Source: Lachnospiraceae bacterium
GTDB lineage: Bacteria > Bacillota > Clostridia > Lachnospirales > Lachnospiraceae
Assembly (NCBI GenBank): GCA_016280465.1
Contig: JAEEGT010000057.1
Location: forward strand, 1-34,047
Length of the DNA stretch: 34,047 nt
Direction of reading: 5' to 3'
Shown here: positions 31,567 through 34,047 of the stretch, piece after piece
Numbering within the stretch: position 1 is the first letter of the stretch
How the letters are laid out: every line of letters starts with the position of its first letter
Notes under the pieces: generated by a model
What the model saw: the letters and a program-made list of their open reading frames with translations, nothing else
What the model was told of the DNA's origin: nothing
Database searches by the model: none
Program-made: the position numbers and the translations under genes

Positions 31567-33003
31567 ATGGATTTTAAGGCACTGTGCGATCAAATGGCGG
31601 CAATGACCTGCGTGGTATCCGTGGAGGATCTCGGTGAGGGCAGATACGGAAAATTCCGTATCGTTGCCGGTAACAAGGCCTACATCGATTCCATCGAAAA
31701 TCCGGGCCCCGGAATGAAGATGCTTTCGGATAAGTTCGTTCCCAATACGGAATATACGGAGTATCTGACCAGAGACCTGAATTTTGAAGATTACTGTTAC
31801 CGCTCGGCGGTTTTGAAAAAGTGCCTTCATTCTTATGCCCACCCGGACAGAATGCCGGTGTGGTTCAACATGACCTTTCTTCCCCTTGACTGTGATGAAG
31901 GGAATCTTAAATACTGTACCTACACCATGGAGATCAATTTTGAACCGGATTCCGAGAATATGTCGGACATTTCGGGAGAGATGGCTTCGGCTGTTTTGCA
32001 GACTACCATCAAGCTCCGTGGTACGGAAGATTTCAAAAAGACCATGGGAGAGATCATAAGCGACGTCAGAGCCCTTTGCGATGCCGAAGTTTGCTGTATC
32101 CTCCTTATGGACGAGTACGAAAGAAGCTGCGAACTCTTGGGAGAATCCTTTGCCGAAGGCTCGAAGCTCCTTTCCTTGGAGCATTACCTTGATGAAGGCT
32201 TTTATGATATTGCCGATTCCTGGAAGGACACCATAGCCGGCAGCAACTGCCTCATCATCAAGAACGATTCGGATATGGAGGTAGTCAAAGAAAGAAATCC
32301 CGTCTGGTACAGATCTCTTACGGGAGCCGGTGCAAAGAGCATCGTTCTTTTCCCTCTTAAATCGGGAGACCAGCTTCTTGGGTATATCTGGGCCATCAAT
32401 TTTAACGCCGACAATGCCGTTAAGATCAAAGAAACTCTGGAATTATCCACCTTTATACTTGGATCCGAACTTGGTAATTACCTGCTCCTTGACAGGCTTA
32501 AGATATTGAGCTCCAAAGATATGCTGACAGGGGTCATGAACCGTAACGAAATGAACAATTTCGTAGACAGCCTCAGTAAGGGCGAGAGCGGTGCAGATAC
32601 CACCATCGGAGTAGTCTTTGCGGACTTAAACGGCCTTAAGAACGTCAATGACAGTGAAGGTCATGCCGCAGGGGATGCCCTTCTTAAGGATGCGGCCAAA
32701 GCTCTCAGGGAAGTGTTCGACGAAAGCAGTATCTTCCGTGCGGGAGGCGATGAATTCTCCATTATCATTTCCGGACTTTCGGAAGAAGAAATGGAACGTG
32801 ACATAGAATTAATCCGCGAGATATCAAAGAAATATAACAAGCTTGTATTTGCCATCGGAGGCTGTATCGCAGAAAAGGGCACGGGAGTGCGGACGGCGCT
32901 GAGACTGGCTGATGAGCGCATGTACGCCGATAAAAAGAAATACTACGAACAGTATCCCGAAAGGAAACGTACCAATTCAAAGGATCACTGGAACATGACA
33001 TAA
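31567..33003 (+). CDS. Diguanylate cyclase (PAS-like, GAF-like, GGDEF)
   Basis: 478 residues from the ATG at 31567 (AAAGGAG six bases upstream). An earlier in-frame ATG at 31474 would overlap the previous gene and cross the hairpin, so it is rejected. Residues about 10-135 look PAS-like, about 165-315 GAF-like (VRALCDAEVCCILLMDEY ... SIVLFPLKSGDQLLGYIWAI). The GGDEF domain (about 330-475) has DMLTGVMNRNEM, FADLNGLKNVNDSEGHAAGDALL and the exact active-site FRAGGDEFSI. It should make c-di-GMP. The RxxD inhibitory site five residues before GGDEF is missing (FDES there), so product inhibition is probably absent. No membrane segment is seen. Confidence 0.93.
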   Translation: MDFKALCDQMAAMTCVVSVEDLGEGRYGKFRIVAGNKAYIDSIENPGPGMKMLSDKFVPNTEYTEYLTRDLNFEDYCYRSAVLKKCLHSYAHPDRMPVWFNMTFLPLDCDEGNLKYCTYTMEINFEPDSENMSDISGEMASAVLQTTIKLRGTEDFKKTMGEIISDVRALCDAEVCCILLMDEYERSCELLGESFAEGSKLLSLEHYLDEGFYDIADSWKDTIAGSNCLIIKNDSDMEVVKERNPVWYRSLTGAGAKSIVLFPLKSGDQLLGYIWAINFNADNAVKIKETLELSTFILGSELGNYLLLDRLKILSSKDMLTGVMNRNEMNNFVDSLSKGESGADTTIGVVFADLNGLKNVNDSEGHAAGDALLKDAAKALREVFDESSIFRAGGDEFSIIISGLSEEEMERDIELIREISKKYNKLVFAIGGCIAEKGTGVRTALRLADERMYADKKKYYEQYPERKRTNSKDHWNMT

Positions 33004-33007
33004 AAAG

Positions 33008-33035
33008 ACCCGGTACCGAAAAGGTACCGGGTTTT
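33008..33035 (+). terminator. Bidirectional intrinsic terminator between convergent genes
   Basis: ACCCGGTACC (33008-33017) and GGTACCGGGT (33023-33032) form a perfect ten-bp stem around GAAAA, followed by TTTT on the plus strand. AAAAA at 33002-33006 gives a T run on the minus strand. It starts four bases after the GGDEF gene stop and can end both that gene and the convergent minus-strand gene. Confidence 0.85.
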
Positions 33036-33059
33036 CGTATTCTTTCTTTTTCGGATCCG

Positions 33060-34022
33060 TCAGACTATCTCGCAATATACCAGGGTCTGGTTCATAAGCT
33101 GATAAGCCACTTCTCCGAAGGTTACGGGACCTGTAAAGGGAGGAGTTTTTACACCGTGGAGATTTCCGTACATGTAATTAAGAATGCAGTTGCAGGAAAG
33201 AGCGGGAGTGCCAACCTTTGCTTCTTCGATCTTTTTTCTGAATGTCTCCTCGTAATTGGCTACGGGAGCTGCAAATCTGTATTCCACTCCCTTAAATACG
33301 GGAGCACACAGCTCAACCTTGAAGATACCGATGGCTTTGACCGCCGTATTGATATAAACACCGTTATATTCGGAAATAAGAGGGATCTGGATGTTAAAAC
33401 GGTTTCTTCTGATATATTCCGCAAAATTTTCTTCTTTGCCGTTGATAAAACACTTGCCCACCTGCATTGTGTTTTCCGGAAAAGTAATGACGGGAGATTC
33501 TTTGTCTTCTTCAAAGATGTTTATGATATTGATCTTAACATTCTTGTCTTCCGGAAGCTTTGAATACATTACAACGGCTCTGTCGCCGAAAGACTTTCCG
33601 GTCTCACCGTTAAAGACCTTGGCGGGGGCTACGGTCTCATAGTCGTAACCCGCAACCCAGCCTGCGGTGGGGTGTAAGAACAGTTCGTCCACATCGGGAG
33701 CTTCTTTAGCATATTTTGCGGCAACTTCCGAAGCAAAGGGAAGTATCAGAGTGGTAAGTCCGTGGTCGTAGCATTCCTCTACAATCTGAAAGATATTGTA
33801 TTTTCCGTAATCTGCGATCTTCACTTCCTCGGCAAAAGAAAGCTCATGGACCGAGAGGTATTCTTTTGTCTGCATACCGCCGTTTTCTGATATGAAGTAA
33901 GCGGTCGTCCCTCCGATCCATTTCCCTTTGGGAAGCTTGGAGAGAAGCTCTTCACAGCCTGCAATGTGCAGGTATTTTCCCTGATTAATCAGTTCGGTTG
34001 CTTGTTCCAAAGTCGCGAGCAT
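33060..34022 (-). CDS. Protein of unknown function with FIST-like C-terminal region
   Basis: 320 residues on the minus strand; GGAGG (34030-34034 on the complement) lies seven bases before the ATG. It opens LATLEQATELINQGKYLHIAGCEELLSKLPKGKWIGGTTAYFISENGG and ends with PALSCNCILNYMYGN and GPVTFGEVAYQLMNQTLVYCEI. The final block resembles the end of FIST_C domains (a Ser-Cys-x-x-R/L... then G-x-x-T-F-G-E-x-A-y-x-x-x-N-Q-T). FIST proteins are thought to bind small ligands and often neighbour signalling genes. No membrane helix or signal peptide is visible. It has its own transcription unit, convergent with the flagellar cluster. The exact family is not recognised with certainty (a DUF6976-type protein is my best guess). 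Confidence 0.7.
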   Translation of the reverse strand: MLATLEQATELINQGKYLHIAGCEELLSKLPKGKWIGGTTAYFISENGGMQTKEYLSVHELSFAEEVKIADYGKYNIFQIVEECYDHGLTTLILPFASEVAAKYAKEAPDVDELFLHPTAGWVAGYDYETVAPAKVFNGETGKSFGDRAVVMYSKLPEDKNVKINIINIFEEDKESPVITFPENTMQVGKCFINGKEENFAEYIRRNRFNIQIPLISEYNGVYINTAVKAIGIFKVELCAPVFKGVEYRFAAPVANYEETFRKKIEEAKVGTPALSCNCILNYMYGNLHGVKTPPFTGPVTFGEVAYQLMNQTLVYCEIV

Positions 34023-34047
34023 TGTTTTTCCTCCGATTGACGATCAA

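Noticed and set aside
1-34047. Mobile elements, CRISPR arrays, toxin-antitoxin pairs, defence genes or biosynthetic clusters
   Set aside because: None seen on either strand; apart from the convergent gene at 33060-34022, the window reads as a continuous flagellar/chemotaxis cluster with a c-di-GMP gene at its end.

Overview
The window is one long, almost gap-free flagellar/chemotaxis (fla/che) gene cluster of a Gram-positive bacterium. The gene order is that of the Bacillus/Clostridia fla/che operon: fliG-fliH-fliI-fliJ-motE/ylxF-fliK-flgD-(TIGR02530-like)-flgE-flbD-motA-motB-fliL-fliM-fliY-cheY-fliO-fliP-fliQ-fliR-flhB-flhA-flhF-flhG-pilZ-cheB-cheA-cheW-cheC-cheD-(small membrane protein)-sigD. 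The CheC/CheD/FliY chemistry, FliM and FliY that both carry a CheY-P-binding N-terminus, an FlhB that begins with an LQFFA segment, and GGAGG-type ribosome binding sites all point to Firmicutes. The motAB insertion, FapA (DUF342) after sigD and the style of the linker proteins suggest Lachnospiraceae. That family-level call is an inference; no rRNA or other marker gene is present.

Layout. 1-3833: end of the C-ring/export start (fliG 3' end, export ATPase complex fliHIJ, MotE-like membrane protein). 3831-3954: an intergenic gap holding a very good sigma-28 (SigD) promoter match followed at once by a long near-perfect hairpin. 4002-8317: hook module (fliK, flgD, small flagellar operon protein, flgE), closed by a strong terminator. 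8404-8536: a structured intergenic element ending at the flbD Shine-Dalgarno. 8551-13206: motor and switch (flbD, motA, motB, fliL, fliM, fliY). 13235-19092: cheY and the export gate (fliO, P, Q, R, flhB, flhA). 19093-21952: flhF, flhG and a PilZ c-di-GMP receptor. 22019-26836: cheB, A, W, C, D. 26842-27936: membrane protein and sigD. 27979-31523: fapA and three poorly known genes (a hydrophilic 105-residue protein, a SwrB-like protein, a membrane-anchored protein with an MltG/LysM-like end). 31567-33003: a GGDEF diguanylate cyclase. A bidirectional terminator at about 33008-33035 separates the cluster from a convergent minus-strand gene with a FIST-like C-terminus.

How it works together. The export gate and ATPase send out rod and hook parts (FlgD, FlgE, with length set by FliK). 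MotAB drives the C-ring FliG/FliM/FliY, and FlbD (SwrD) probably tunes motor power. CheA/CheW phosphorylate CheY; FliY and CheC remove the phosphate; CheB and CheD adapt the receptors. FlhF/FlhG set number and place. SigD turns on late genes and appears able to feed back into this cluster through the promoter at 3831. A c-di-GMP input (GGDEF enzyme) and output (PilZ protein) bracket the chemotaxis half. CheR, chemoreceptors, flagellin, fliF and the rod genes are not in this window.

I see no CRISPR array, tRNA, rRNA, insertion sequence or prophage. The protein-coding content is mostly classical. The most unusual material is regulatory (3831-3954, 8404-8536, 21948-21980, 31535-31560) and in the uncharacterised genes downstream of sigD.
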